A DNA stretch of 64,000 nucleotides from Prostheceraeus crozeri (taxonomy: Eukaryota; Platyhelminthes; Polycladida; Euryleptidae): NCBI GenBank assembly GCA_907163375.1, contig CAJQUW010004443.1, positions 186,001 through 250,000 of the forward strand, written 5' to 3'. The notes under the pieces were generated by a model, which was not told the DNA's origin, did no database searches, and worked only from the letters and a program-made list of their open reading frames with translations. The position numbers and the translations under genes are program-made. Every line of letters starts with the position of its first letter. The stretch's first letter is position 1. This document shows, piece after piece, positions 11,439 to 21,749 of the stretch.

Positions 11439-11763
11439 GAAAAAATCGGTTTTTGGCGGTTTTTTCCGGTTGTTCTTGTAAGGAAAGTGCTGGAAGTTGC
11501 TGTACAAACTCAGGTTTTTGCTCTTGTATCTAAATTTTTCCATCGGTATGCTGTACAAACTCGCTAACCAGGTAGCACCAATACTTGCACCAATTTTTCG
11601 AATTTAAATTTGAATTTTGAAGGTGAAGGAGTTCGAATTTCGGAAAACTTTTTGGCTGTACAAACTCTGCGTCATCAATAGTACCTAAACATGTGGTTTC
11701 CTATTCTGTACAAACTCTATTCAAAAAGTTGGTGTCGAAGTTGGTGCTAACTTCAACGACATC
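10564..11763 (-). repeat. Right inverted arm of the foldback element
   Basis: Reverse-complement counterpart of 6456-6976, lengthened by the 175-bp array. From about 11408 outward it matches the left arm base for base with few differences, ending CTTCAACGACATC. Confidence 0.85.
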
Positions 11764-13130
11764 AATAAACGAATAATCTAACAGCTATTAAGCCTAATAA
11801 GAAACTGGAACTTCAGTTACAGACGTAACATCAATAGAATCAAATGAATTATTGCGTAAAAGTCGTGATGGGCATGTCCTTCCCTTTGGCATCGACACTG
11901 CATTACTTGAAGTCACCACACGTGACAATGGAATTTTTCAAATTCAACACTACAGGAATTCAAAAGCAAATGGGCAGTATGGGACTACAGTATGAGCCCT
12001 CAGCGCCTCTCTTGGCTAATTCTGATTTCACCAAAAGACAGATTTGTTTTTTTCGTAGATTTAAAAGAAATTTTTGATTTTTTTTGTTCGCCATTTTTCA
12101 TACTCCCATTTTTTTAACTTCTTCACTCCGAAGTTGGACTCTAAGTGAAGCTTGATTCATTAAAGCTCCATTGAGAGACAAAGTGGTGCGTAATTTGTAC
12201 AAATTCAGCTGAATTCTGCAGTGATGATGGAAACAATTTTAAAGTAAATCATGAATTTGATGCACTCAGCGCTACATGCGGCACATGTAAGCGTGTGTGA
12301 AGTTAGCACAGTCACTCAGCACCGTCATTTTGAAAAAGGGAGTGCCACTCAAATAGACTCACTAATCGATACATTTGAAGTGTGCCAGCATGTGCCTTTC
12401 ACTATTTTGAAAGAATTCTTTCTAGTTTAGCCGAAAAAGTAATGTGACAGTGATGTGAGACAAACACGAATAGATAGGTTAGTAGGTAGGCCTACGTGTA
12501 TTACCAATACGGTGCCAACAAAGTTCAACATCTAAAACGCCGTGTTTGCTGAGAAATTCCATCCCGAAAGCACAAAATGGCGGTGGAAATGCATGTGCTA
12601 GTCAAGCCAACTGTTAGAATCGATCTAGTTGGAGTATACCAGCATGTGCCACTCGTTTATTCGACGAAAATCGCACCAAATCCGGTGGAAAATCAATCCG
12701 AAAGCTCAATGGCAGTGATATGAGGTTAACACCGCCATTTTAAAAAATGCATCGGATTAATGTCTACTATGGACCTACATCCTGCTCTATATTTCTACTT
12801 TGTAAACAGTAACTGTAATCAATTACTGAGGCAAATTGGGCGCAACATCGATTACACGTTGGATGTCTTGTCCAGGGAAAAATATAATTCGTGTGCACCA
12901 AGAAATCATTTGAACATCATCGATCCCCACACTGTTGCGCGTCTCTACTGTGATCTTTTATCAAGTTTGGTCGCTGATTTCAGTTTTATGTTATTACATG
13001 TGCATGCACATATTTTTAATAATCCTTTTGTATAATTGATCCACCACTTTTGTCGATCATTTAACTTAACTTGATTTTTACATTTTTCTGTGTCTGCCAT
13101 GAATGATCGGTTCTCTTAGAAAAACAAGCA
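11764..13130. other. Interval without a supported gene
   Basis: Contains two diverged direct copies of a segment with the words ccagcatgtgcc and ccgccatttt or ccgtcatttt (about 12300-12420 and 12620-12750). The 91-codon ORF at 12760-13035 is not recognisable. Confidence 0.35.
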
Positions 13131-13145
13131 GTAAGGAAACTAGAA

Positions 13146-13151
13146 TTTATT
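13146..13151 (-). promoter_or_regulatory. Candidate polyadenylation signal of PDHB
   Basis: TTTATT on the plus strand reads AATAAA on the minus strand, about 110 bp beyond the PDHB stop codon. Position and sequence fit a 3' processing signal. AT-rich DNA makes chance matches common. Confidence 0.5.
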
Positions 13152-13259
13152 TATCACTAATCCACTCGAAGTCACAAAGTTACCGTTTTCAAACGATGCA
13201 AGAGGATGCTTGACAAGTTGAAGATGTAGTTCAGCAGTCCATATATGTCCAGGAAGTCA

Positions 13260-13408
13260 TCAGGAGATATGTAGTGTTTTCTTGACTGAATTCACAACAT
13301 TGTGGACACCTGGAAGGGCAGCCTTCTCCAGATTAACAGCATAAGGCATAGGTACATCAGCACCCGTTACGCGAACAGCCGGTGCGTCTAAATAGTTGAA
13401 TGCCGGAC
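13260..13408 (-). CDS. PDHB: Pyruvate dehydrogenase E1 beta subunit, last coding exon
   Basis: Encodes the C-terminus of mitochondrial pyruvate dehydrogenase E1 beta, which with E1 alpha decarboxylates pyruvate using thiamine diphosphate in the matrix. After the acceptor (ttttttcag on the minus strand) the exon reads [20 protein letters not shown] and ends KKTLHIS-stop, very close to the human C-terminus ([20 protein letters not shown] ... KKTLNI). The exon enters in phase 1: the donor exon at 26924 ends with one base, and together they encode Ser where human has Gly. The 3' UTR probably runs to about 13130. Confidence 0.97.
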
Positions 13409-15702
13409 CTGAAAAAAGAACTCGTGCTAATAATATGATACATGCCGGTACTTGTAATATATGTAACAACAAAAAATGTATCCATCTGTAGGAGGGTGTA
13501 CGAAATGATTTATAGAGAAGGTGAGGGGTTAATGGAAAGCATTAGGAACGACAACTCGATGTTTCGACTTCGCAGTCTTCACATGGCTTCCATCTAGACC
13601 GCAATATTGAGGTCGATGCCATGAAATTATGTTAACTAATTTGGCACCATAAAAAGATTCAACCAGTAAGATGAGATTTATACAGATTTGGCAGGTGATT
13701 TGATTGGAAAATAAAATAACATTATCATTGAAATGCAAATCCGCCACAACCACTTGAGGATCATTTTCGACAAGACTAGTAGCCTGAACATGTGATTGAT
13801 CACTGATGATTCAAGTAGAGGATTCCCATGTTTAATGAGACAGAATACGCCTTTTCCTTTTAGCGCGATATTTTTCGGACTACATTGTAGGCAAAGATAT
13901 TTAATTGTTTAAAAGGGCTAGATGAGAAATAGATATCTAAATTTGAACCCATTTTGGTACGATCCTTATCGTGGCGAAAAAAGCATTACGGCAATGGTGT
14001 GAAATTTCGATGCGATGTGCGATGCGACAAAGAGCTTTAGAAATAGCATATGATATAAAGCATATTTCACTGATATTACATGGTAAGTTTTAAGAAATAT
14101 TCAGTAGTTTCCCTGAAAAAATTGTTGAAGGTGAGAGCGGTAATACAGCAATTTAATGCAGTAACTATCAATCCAAGTGGAAGAAAAAATATTCCCATGA
14201 AGACTGATGGCACATCAATTGATAAACACCTGTGGAATTCATGACCATTAACAATTTCAGTGAGAATCCGAATATTATACTGAGGAATTGGCTATCAATA
14301 AGGCTCACCCATGTCAATAATGCTCTTCGAGTTATTTACCAGGCTGAAACTACAATATGGATCTATATTGCAAAGAATTAACAGAGGGCATTTTTGTGCC
14401 AATCTGGAATCGATCATCGCACGTCTTTCAATGTGAAAGATGTTGTCAATGTGCATTGTATATCATACGCAGTATGTTGTTAATTTTTATTTGCTTAAGC
14501 CAATTATATATCAAATTTTCTGATAGTTCATATTAATTTTTTCTGTTGTATCATGTAATTTCTTACGACAAAATTGCATATACACGTTAGATTATTGCCA
14601 AGCTTGGCGATCGCGTCTGGTTTTCTTTTGTATTATTCCTGTATATCATGCGCTCTTCAGATCAAATAATAAGCTGACGTGAAATAATGCAATAAAGTCT
14701 ATTTGAAAGAATTGTATCAGCAGTACTCTTATTTACAACTGTGTTTTGCAAAGCATTTGAAAAAAGTAGAATGTTAGAAGGCCGTACTTGTTGCAATTTG
14801 GACGTTGTTTTAATACATATATAAAATCTCTTGATTTATAATTGAAATGCGTTTTATTTCTGTAATTACCAAAACGAGCCAATGAAAAGGAATATTTGTT
14901 ACTGATATCACATGTAGTAGCCTATATATCATATACTATCATATATTACTGATTTTATCTAACCTGGCTCAAGAGATAAATGCGCCAATTCGCCTGGGAA
15001 TACACGCTACTATCGAGGAATTCATTGTTTAAAATGTCCAAGTCCTTATACGATTTCTGAGCTAAATTCCGGACGAGGAAGCATTTTGAATCATCCTTGT
15101 AGTTCTTTTGCTGAGGTGTGGCTATTGTAGGAAAAGTGCAAAACTTCTACTGACAGCATACTATGTGCGATGAGTTGTTTACATATCATACGTCGTTATT
15201 CTTAATCCGCACTAAAAGTGTAAAAATTGCAACCCAACATGCCTTATCTAATAAAATTCGATAATGAGGATCTGATCCGGAATTACATAATGTACATGTA
15301 TTCTTCATAGCAGCCTATATTGACGTCATTGTATATCAAATTTCCATTTTTGAACTACATTGCGAAGCATGTATTCTATAATACATTCCGAATATTTTAT
15401 AGATTTGCCATCTCAGTCGGCCTTGTATGTATGCAAATTTGATTTCTTGCATCAAATGATGTGATGCTTGAAAAACAAGTAGTTTTAAAATACATGTATA
15501 CGTAAATTAACACTTATACCGTAACGATGAACCTGCGTCTGATATCAGATTTCAAATATGCACAATCAATTATTACTTAATTGTTACTTAGTTGTTGATT
15601 TAATTATTACTTCATTTGAAAAGCTAGTCTGTCAGTAATGCATTAATATTGCTATTTGTCATGGCAGCAAACCATTCAGTGTATTGTTGTGTTTGTTTTC
15701 AG
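13409..15702. other. PDHB last intron, part upstream of the IAP-like exon
   Basis: AT-rich and without a recognisable gene. A good donor-like site (catggtaagttt, 14079-14090) follows an open stretch on the plus strand, but its phase does not fit the BIR exon (see rejected items). Promoter and 5' exon of the IAP-like gene, if any, should lie here or further left. Confidence 0.4.
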
Positions 15703-16357
15703 GCAATTTTCAATGATTGTGAAAGAACATGGCTTGACAGATATTGCACCTCAATTCCATCAAAATCCTCAAATGCCTTCGGAAGCGGAAGATAACATGC
15801 GAGGTCTAGCAATTTTCATACTCTACTATGTGACATTGCCAGCTGGGAGCAGAAAGTACAATCTCCTGTTGTATAATGAAAGGTTCGCTCGCAACAAAAC
15901 ATCGAATATCTATCTACCAGACATGTTCTTGAGAAAGCTAGCAGAAGCTGGCTTTGTTGCGAAGTCGTGCGACATTTTCCAATGTTTCTGTTGCGGCCTT
16001 GAATTACAAGGTTTTGACGTAGATAATGATGATCCATCTGCCATTCATGCTGTTTTATCGCCGGAGTGCATGTATTTGCAAATAGCGTATAGAAAACCAT
16101 TCATCAATGAAACTCTTCGCCAGTATAATTTGAGTAACAGTAACGAAGCGCAAATCAACGACTGGGAGCTGGTTATCAATAAGGTTGTTCAATTGATTAG
16201 CCAATTCAAATTAACAACTCAGTACGAGGTAGCAAAAGAATTTGACTATTCTGACAACAAATGCGCAGCACTTTTCGTTCGCAAATTTCTCGAGAATCAA
16301 AGCGGATATCGTCGAGCCGATGAACTTGTCAGAGACCTTGAAGAGGCAGCGTACATG
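15703..16357 (+). CDS. IAP-like protein, exon with a BIR domain
   Basis: The acceptor (ttgtgtttgttttcag) ends at 15702. The frame stays open for more than 200 codons, with the first ATG at 15713. The middle encodes a baculoviral IAP repeat: FLRKLAEAGFVAKSCDIFQC, then C-F-C-C, a 17-residue spacer (usual 16), His, six residues, Cys. So all four zinc ligands (C-x2-C, H, C) are present, and the usual Trp after the second Cys is Phe. A donor ATG|GTGGGT at 16358 is in phase 0, matching the RING exon at 19278. Without splicing the frame runs on to a stop at 16385-16387. An AATAAA at 16542 could serve a short transcript. IAP proteins bind caspases or signalling partners and act as ubiquitin ligases; the function of this copy is inferred. 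Confidence 0.8.
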
Positions 16358-17224
16358 GTGGGTCTAAAACTATTTCTGCATGCGTAGGAGTCTGCATAAT
16401 CTTGTATGTTAAGATATATCATACAATATTATGCGATGTACATTAACATTAGGTCGAAGCCAATCTTCCAAAACTAAAATGATGTGAAGACATATTCTCA
16501 ACTTACAAAATGAGAAAGCCAACTGTAGATTTACCAAGGAAAATAAAGATGCATGAACATAATAATTTAATTGTCATCTTTTCACTTTGATTGTGGAAGA
16601 AAGAAGGAACATTGTAAGCCAGAACCCGGTCATACTTAGAAAAATTAATTGGATTTATAGCTAAGGTGTGATCTAGAAACTGCTGTTAGTTATTACAACT
16701 CCTACACATCGGCGATAAATTTCTCCAAATCGAGCAATGAGACTTGCGATACATGTCGCTGCAAATGATATCAATATCAACCTACGTTTTATCTTACATG
16801 CACGCTAAGTTTGAGCTGTATCTTTCATTTGCATAAAGCAGTTGGACAATTTGAAAGCGAGTTGATAGGTCCATCTTAACTAAATCACAATTACAATGCT
16901 AATTACAATTACCCCTGAAGTTTTCGATAACAGCGAAAGTTGATCTCTGTGATGAATATTCAGAATATTTCGTCAAAACTATCTGATGTACTAGTTAGGT
17001 GCTCAATCAGAGAAGCAGCGTTATTCTTGACAAGCATGATGCACAACTGCGTTCCTTATAATAAGCGTTTGAAAATTTTATCATGAGCTCATACTCTTAC
17101 TATATTTTTATGATATGTAGAGGCAATGTCAAACTGAATAAAATAAAAGATCATTGTTTATACTGGGAAGCATATTAGGCAACACGCCTCTCTTCCAAGT
17201 GTCCAAATTCCATTTATACCACTA

Positions 17225-17305
17225 TCATTCTTTCGTGTTACCTATTTTAAGTTTGAACGCAGGTCTCGTGCACGCAGAGCTAGCACCCTACCACAAGGCT
17301 ACAGT
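17225..17305 (-). repeat. tRNA-derived SINE head (degenerate)
   Basis: On the minus strand the order is an A-box-like TTGTGGTAGGGTGCTAG and, about 30 bp later, a B-box-like GCGTTCAAACTT. Spacing and sequence fit a tRNA-derived pol III promoter. Folding into a full tRNA is poor. Confidence 0.45.
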
Positions 17306-18204
17306 CCGAAGATGAAATAATTTTAGAATATTTAATTTGCTGGTGAAACCTCGTAACATTTCTTTCAGTTTTGCGTTGTGTATAATATTCTCCTCACCAA
17401 TACTGAGAGGATCTGATTTTTCATGAAAGAACTAGTCAGAGAAGCAATGTTCCAGCAAAAAAGAACACCACATGCTGCGAAAGTCACTCTGAAACGTCTG
17501 AATAAAGTGCTCCTTCAGCGAATCGCCTTGGCCGGAAGTCGACCTATGAATTCATCGAATCTGAGTGCGTTACACTCTCATTAACGGGGAGCAACAAAGA
17601 AAACGCATTAAATGCGCCATACTAAGTGCAAAAAATATGCTAAGTAAAGTATACATGCACAGCTTGTATGTGAGTACAATAAATACTCTGTAATCGACAT
17701 TTACTGGTTAATTTCATAGTGAATCTCACTTCCGCTTGCGTCGTCTCCCCGAAAAAAGATAAGCTGCTAAAAATATGTACAGTCTATTTGCTAAAAGTTA
17801 TGTACAATTCCCTCTGAATTCCTTTCACTATGAAATTAAACAACCTCCCGTCAGCTGCCATCAACTATTTACTGGTTATGAATATCAACTTATCGTGCAA
17901 AATGACTTGCTTTATTCCTAACATATGAACAACAGATAAATGTTCAAGAATATCTACAGGTATATATGGAAGATAATCTTACCTTTGAGACAGTGGATAT
18001 CGGATATGGAAATTTTAATGCCTAAAGTGTATGTCATAACGGTATTTTGCTGTATTAAGCTAATTACCATATTAGCTCCAATAAAGTCATCGTGCCATTA
18101 ATCGCCCAATTGTGAAATCCATAATCGATTAATGAAAAATTGCTACTGGTGGCTGCAGTTTTAAGAAGCCTGTCCTGCACCTCAAAATTAGCGTGGATGG
18201 TGCT

Positions 18205-18330
18205 CTATCCAAGTAAAAGTAAGCTAAGGAAATGCAAGAGGTCCAGGATTCGAGTCTGTCCGCCTCCGTAGGTGCCAGCATTCCCACTAGAGGCTACTAA
18301 CCCTAACCCAGCCTGAGTAGCAAGTGTCTG
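18205..18330 (+). repeat. Possible SINE fragment
   Basis: Contains a B-box-like word (aggattcgagtctg at about 18248). The A box is not clear, so this is a weak call. Confidence 0.3.
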
Positions 18331-19277
18331 AAGGCTTCCCGACTCCTAGCTTGTTAGTAACAAAAAAGTTGACTGCGTCTTTATGGCTGCTTTGTACCGA
18401 TACTTTCTGTTTTCCAAACTGCTTTCTGCAGGATTTTCCAAACAAATTTTGATCTGATGTTTCGAAACTCAGTTACGATCTCATTATTAAAATCATGCAG
18501 ACAGATAGTATTTTTTGCAGCTGCGCCATCAATGATCCTCCATGGACATCCAAACTGCAATAAATTCAACATCACTAGTCATCTTACAAAGACCTCTTTT
18601 GATTCCATGTTATACAGTATTGACTGGAAGTTGGGAACCTAAACCCCACTTCATGCAACCACGAAGACGGATATATATATCTACGGCATTCATACTTCTA
18701 TGGTTAAACACTTTTGTCAATGGTTTTCATTATCTCCCATTCCCGTGTTCACGTAAAGAATTTTGCTCGATTTATCTGTATTTCGTAATTACATTATACT
18801 GTTTGAAAAAGTATCGATCACGCGTTCTGGAACACACATAAACCGTAATCTTCAGACTCACATAAATTAATGACGTAAACAATTGCGTAAGATAGCAGAA
18901 TTAAAGCACTGCGGATAATTTTTTAATTTGGGCGACTTTAGTTAATGAGTTCCAACAAGACAATTGAATTCAAGGTCTGTTGCTACCCATTTCACATATA
19001 ATGAGAATTGATGGATTATCAACGTCAATGGCTAGTGAAAGATAGCATCTCTTCCCAATCGAATGTGAATTTTGATGGGCGTATTAACTTGCTGCATATT
19101 CCACCAATATATTTAAAGATATACTTTGACATCAAAAGCCAGCACATATACTCAGATAGTAGCCGCATCTCAGTATGTATAACTATTGTACTTTATGTAT
19201 TGCATGAACACTAAAAATAGTGTCAATCCAAATCATCTATGTGTAGCTACAATAATAAGGACTCCTTATTTTTACAG

Positions 19278-19706
19278 CCAGAGGACAGCCGACAGCCAAC
19301 ACTGTTTCTTCAAAGCACATCCGAAAATGTCAATTTTTTGAATTCAAATTCAGAAAAGAATACCAAGCAGATAGAGGATAATCCGCATAAAGCAAGAACA
19401 ACAATAATTCGGGATCAAGGAGTCAGTGGAGTAGCCGACCAGCCTACTACAGATACCAGATCTAGTACACAAAGTCAGTCCCTACCATCTTCCAGTCAGT
19501 CTTCGCAAAGGACAGCAGAAAGATTACAAGAAGAAACAGAGAAGCTCTACTTGTCTACTCGCTGTAAAAAATGCAGGAAAAAACAAGCTGATCATGTGAT
19601 TTTACCCTGTTCAGAATTATCGATATGCGGGAGCTGTTTACCATATGCGAATAATTGCCCTATGTGTGGTTGTAAAATTATTGATTCTATACAAACATAC
19701 ATGTAA
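19278..19706 (+). CDS. IAP-like protein, C-terminal RING exon with altered zinc ligand
   Basis: The acceptor (atttttacag) ends at 19277 and is in phase 0 with the BIR exon donor. The exon encodes about 90 polar, Ser/Gln/Thr-rich residues, then a RING finger at the very C-terminus. The pattern is C-x2-C-x11-C-x-E-x3-C-x2-C-x6-C-x2-C, ending KIIDSIQTYM. Spacing is exactly that of IAP RINGs (compare ...GTVRTFLS ends), but the position normally His (C-x-H) is Glu in PCSELSICGSC. In other RINGs this His binds zinc, so the fold or its ligase activity may be changed. No frame breaks are present. About 240 bp downstream a mariner element is inserted. Confidence 0.8.
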   Translation, partial: PEDSRQPTLFLQSTSENVNFLNSNSEKNTKQIEDNPHKARTTIIRDQGVSGVADQPTTDTRSSTQSQSLPSSSQSSQRTAERLQEETEKLYLSTRCKKCRKKQADHVILPCSELSICGSCLPYANNCPMCGCKIIDSIQTYM

Positions 19707-19949
19707 AATGAAATGTGTTTTTTGAGTACATTACTTGTCATCAACATCGACCAACAGTAGACGTATTGCAATGATTCCTTAGCAATGTTAACCTTCTCCC
19801 CACTGAGGGAGGGCGATGAGCGTACCGAAAATTTTATCTAGCTCCTTAATGAAAGAAGATACGAACTCCAAATTATAGATAGCTTATTTTTTCTATTTTT
19901 TATTATTTTCCACAGCTTTTCACCAGTTTTGAATAGCATCGGCTTAATA

Positions 19950-20143
19950 CGAGGGGCGTTCCAAAAGTATCCGGACTGAGTCCATAACTTTGAGGGTAAT
20001 GATCTGATCCCTCTGAAGTTTAGGTATGTTGAACCCATTATCATCATTAATAAGCACAAAAAATTTCATCCCGATATCTTAATTGGTTACAAAGCTGCAA
20101 ATATTTTAGTGATGTCACTACTTGAAATTTAGTGACGACCAAA
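19950..20143 (+). repeat. Left inverted terminal repeat of the mariner
   Basis: Reverse complement of 21554-21747 with about two mismatches. Confidence 0.95.
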
Positions 20144-20221
20144 GACAATATTTTGTCAAAAAAGAAAAATGGATATTTAAACATTTTTTATCAAAAAAGA
20201 AAAAGGGATGCACGTTACAAA

Positions 20222-21304
20222 CTAACAGTCTTCTTGTGGCAGAGCAACCTTCTCAATGTAGTCACCTTGCAACATGATGCACTTCTTCCAACGATCTTCA
20301 AGTTTGCGAATGGCAGACTTGAACCATTCAGGTGAGATGGACGCCAACACTGATCTCGTCTTCTGTTCCAGCTCCTCCCTTGTGTCGAAATGCATTCCAC
20401 GAAGAATGCTTTTCATTTGAGGAAATAAGGCATAATCCGATGGTGCCAGGTCTGGGCTGTATGGCGGATGCGGTGCGATGTCCCAACACAGATAATCTAT
20501 CCTCTCCATCGTTTTCCGAGCGGTGTGGGGTCTGGCGTTGTCTTGATGGAGCAGGATCACTTTCGATTTCTTCCCTGGACGGCGATGGTGATGGACTTCT
20601 TGCAATACTCCACAGTAGTAATCCGCATTGATTGTAGTGGAGTCGGGAAGAAAGTCCAAGTGGATGATGCCTTGTTCATCCCAGAAAGCAGTCAACATGA
20701 TCTTCTTTGCCATTGGAGAAGACTTTGCTTTCACGGGGGGCGTGGAACCCTTCGTCAACCACTGCTTCGATGCTTCTTTGGTTTCGGGAGAGAAGTATGG
20801 CAGCCAAGTTTCATCAGTTGTCATGAAGCGTGCCCAGTATCCATCAGCTCCCTCGGTCTGAAGCGCCAGCACATTTTCTTGTGAGCATTCCACCCTTCGA
20901 GTTCTTTGGTCTGAATTCAGCAGTTTTGGCACCCAACGAGCACACAGTTTACTCAATTGAAGATTGTCTTTCAAGATGCGGTGTACAGTTCCACCAGATA
21001 AGCCGAGCTTGATGGTGATTTGAGAAACTGGAACTCGGTCTTCCATTATCACTTTCTCGACATTCGCGATTGCATGTTGGCTAGTGGCATCCGCTGGGCG
21101 ACCCGGTCGACTTTCATCGCTGATGTTCTGGCGACCTTCACGAAATTGTTTTGCCCATGCAAAAACCTGAGTGCGTGACAAAGCAGATGAGCCAAGTTGA
21201 TTGACTAGCCTCGAATGAATTTCTGTTGGTGTAGACCCCTCGAATGCCAAAGAGGCGATGATTGCGCGCTGGCTCTCCGGTTTCTGAATACTCGTATCTT
21301 CCAT
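20222..21304 (-). CDS. Mariner transposase, intact, 360 aa, DD34D
   Basis: Cuts and pastes the element at TA sites through a DDE/D nuclease. The N-terminal third contains two helix-turn-helix units (AIIASLAFEGSTPTEIHSRL; ITIKLGLSGGTVHRILKDNL) that would bind the inverted ends, then the linker motif CARWVPKLL. The catalytic Asps are in MTTDETW, LHQDNARPH and PDLAPSDYALF. There are 34 residues between the second and third, the mariner spacing, and YSPDLAPSDY is the family signature. The length is slightly above the usual 345 or so. No stop or frameshift is present. The ATG at 21302-21304 is followed by a clean N-terminus. Activity is plausible but unproven. Confidence 0.95.
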   Translation of the reverse strand: MEDTSIQKPESQRAIIASLAFEGSTPTEIHSRLVNQLGSSALSRTQVFAWAKQFREGRQNISDESRPGRPADATSQHAIANVEKVIMEDRVPVSQITIKLGLSGGTVHRILKDNLQLSKLCARWVPKLLNSDQRTRRVECSQENVLALQTEGADGYWARFMTTDETWLPYFSPETKEASKQWLTKGSTPPVKAKSSPMAKKIMLTAFWDEQGIIHLDFLPDSTTINADYYCGVLQEVHHHRRPGKKSKVILLHQDNARPHTARKTMERIDYLCWDIAPHPPYSPDLAPSDYALFPQMKSILRGMHFDTREELEQKTRSVLASISPEWFKSAIRKLEDRWKKCIMLQGDYIEKVALPQEDC

Positions 21305-21553
21305 CGCGTGACTGTATCGACGATTGATTGAAAAATCATTAAGTCATTAACTTTAATGTGACAATTCGTGAATCATGAACATCGAACGCAGCTCAGTGAA
21401 ATCCATGAGACGAGTGCAATTCAATAACAAACTTTGCATCTGACTAAATCAGTCAACATTCTAAAGCAATAGAAGACATCAAAGTCGTGAGAAGAATTCA
21501 TAAGAAAGAAAAGAAACAATAAATGATATGATCTTACGATTCTTAATAATCAA

Positions 21554-21747
21554 TTTGGTCGTCACTAAATTTCAAGTAGTGACATTACTAAAATATTTGC
21601 AGCTTTGTAACCAATTAAGATATCGGGATGAAATTTTTTGTGCTTATTAATGATGATAATGGGTTCAACATACCTAAACTTCAGAGGGATCAGATCATTA
21701 CTCTCAAAGTTATGGACTCAGTCCGGATACTTTTGGAACGCCCCTCG
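21554..21747 (-). repeat. Right inverted terminal repeat of the mariner
   Basis: Inverted copy of 19950-20143. Confidence 0.95.
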
Positions 21748-21749
21748 TA

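Larger units (their letters stand above)
6456..11763. mobile_element. Foldback-type DNA element with unequal long inverted arms
   Basis: The two ends are inverted copies of each other, starting GATGTCGTTGAAGTTAGCAC on each strand. The left arm is about 520 bp (6456-6976). The right arm is 1.2 kb because a 175-bp segment is repeated nearly five times. The 12-mer GAGTTTGTACAG occurs five times in the left arm and again in every 175-bp unit of the right arm, often next to GGTGCTAC. The 3.6-kb interior has no ORF over about 100 codons and holds a smaller MITE. Flanks (aatga / aataa) give no firm target duplication. The architecture recalls Galileo/P-type foldback elements and sea-urchin TU elements, but the sequence matches no family I recognise. 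Confidence 0.65.
16358..19277. other. Probable intron of the IAP-like gene
   Basis: Holds two tRNA-derived SINE scraps (17225-17305 and 18205-18330) and a 17-bp inverted pair (ttaatttcatagtgaa, about 17711 and 17825). The ORFs at 18381-18841 and 19008-19214 have no recognisable motif. A small extra exon could be hidden here. Confidence 0.4.
19950..21747 (-). mobile_element. Mariner transposon with 194-bp inverted ends, looks whole
   Basis: The element is 1798 bp, flanked by TA on both sides (19948-19949, 21748-21749). Its ends (19950-20143 and 21554-21747) are inverted repeats of 194 bp differing at about two positions. They start CGAGGGGCGTTCCAAAAGTA, which is typical of mariner. One uninterrupted transposase ORF lies between them. 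Nearly identical ends and an open ORF indicate a recent insertion. Inverted ends this long are unusual, since most mariners have about 30 bp. Confidence 0.95.

Noticed and set aside
6456-11763. Polinton or virus-like element because of long inverted ends
   Set aside because: No polymerase, integrase, ATPase or capsid-like frame exists inside and the size is too small; the structure is better explained as a foldback DNA transposon.
13950-14082. Candidate upstream exon of the IAP-like gene (RALEIAYDIKHI, UBA-like, before a good gtaagt donor)
   Set aside because: The donor leaves phase 1 while the BIR exon acceptor needs phase 2, and the other frames contain stops; no acceptor was seen on its left.
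15816-16100. 94-codon ORF opposite the BIR exon
   Set aside because: Shadow of the coding frame; no motif.
19838-20059. ORF sharing its protein start with 21638-22003
   Set aside because: Both come from the two inverted ends of the mariner, not from genes.
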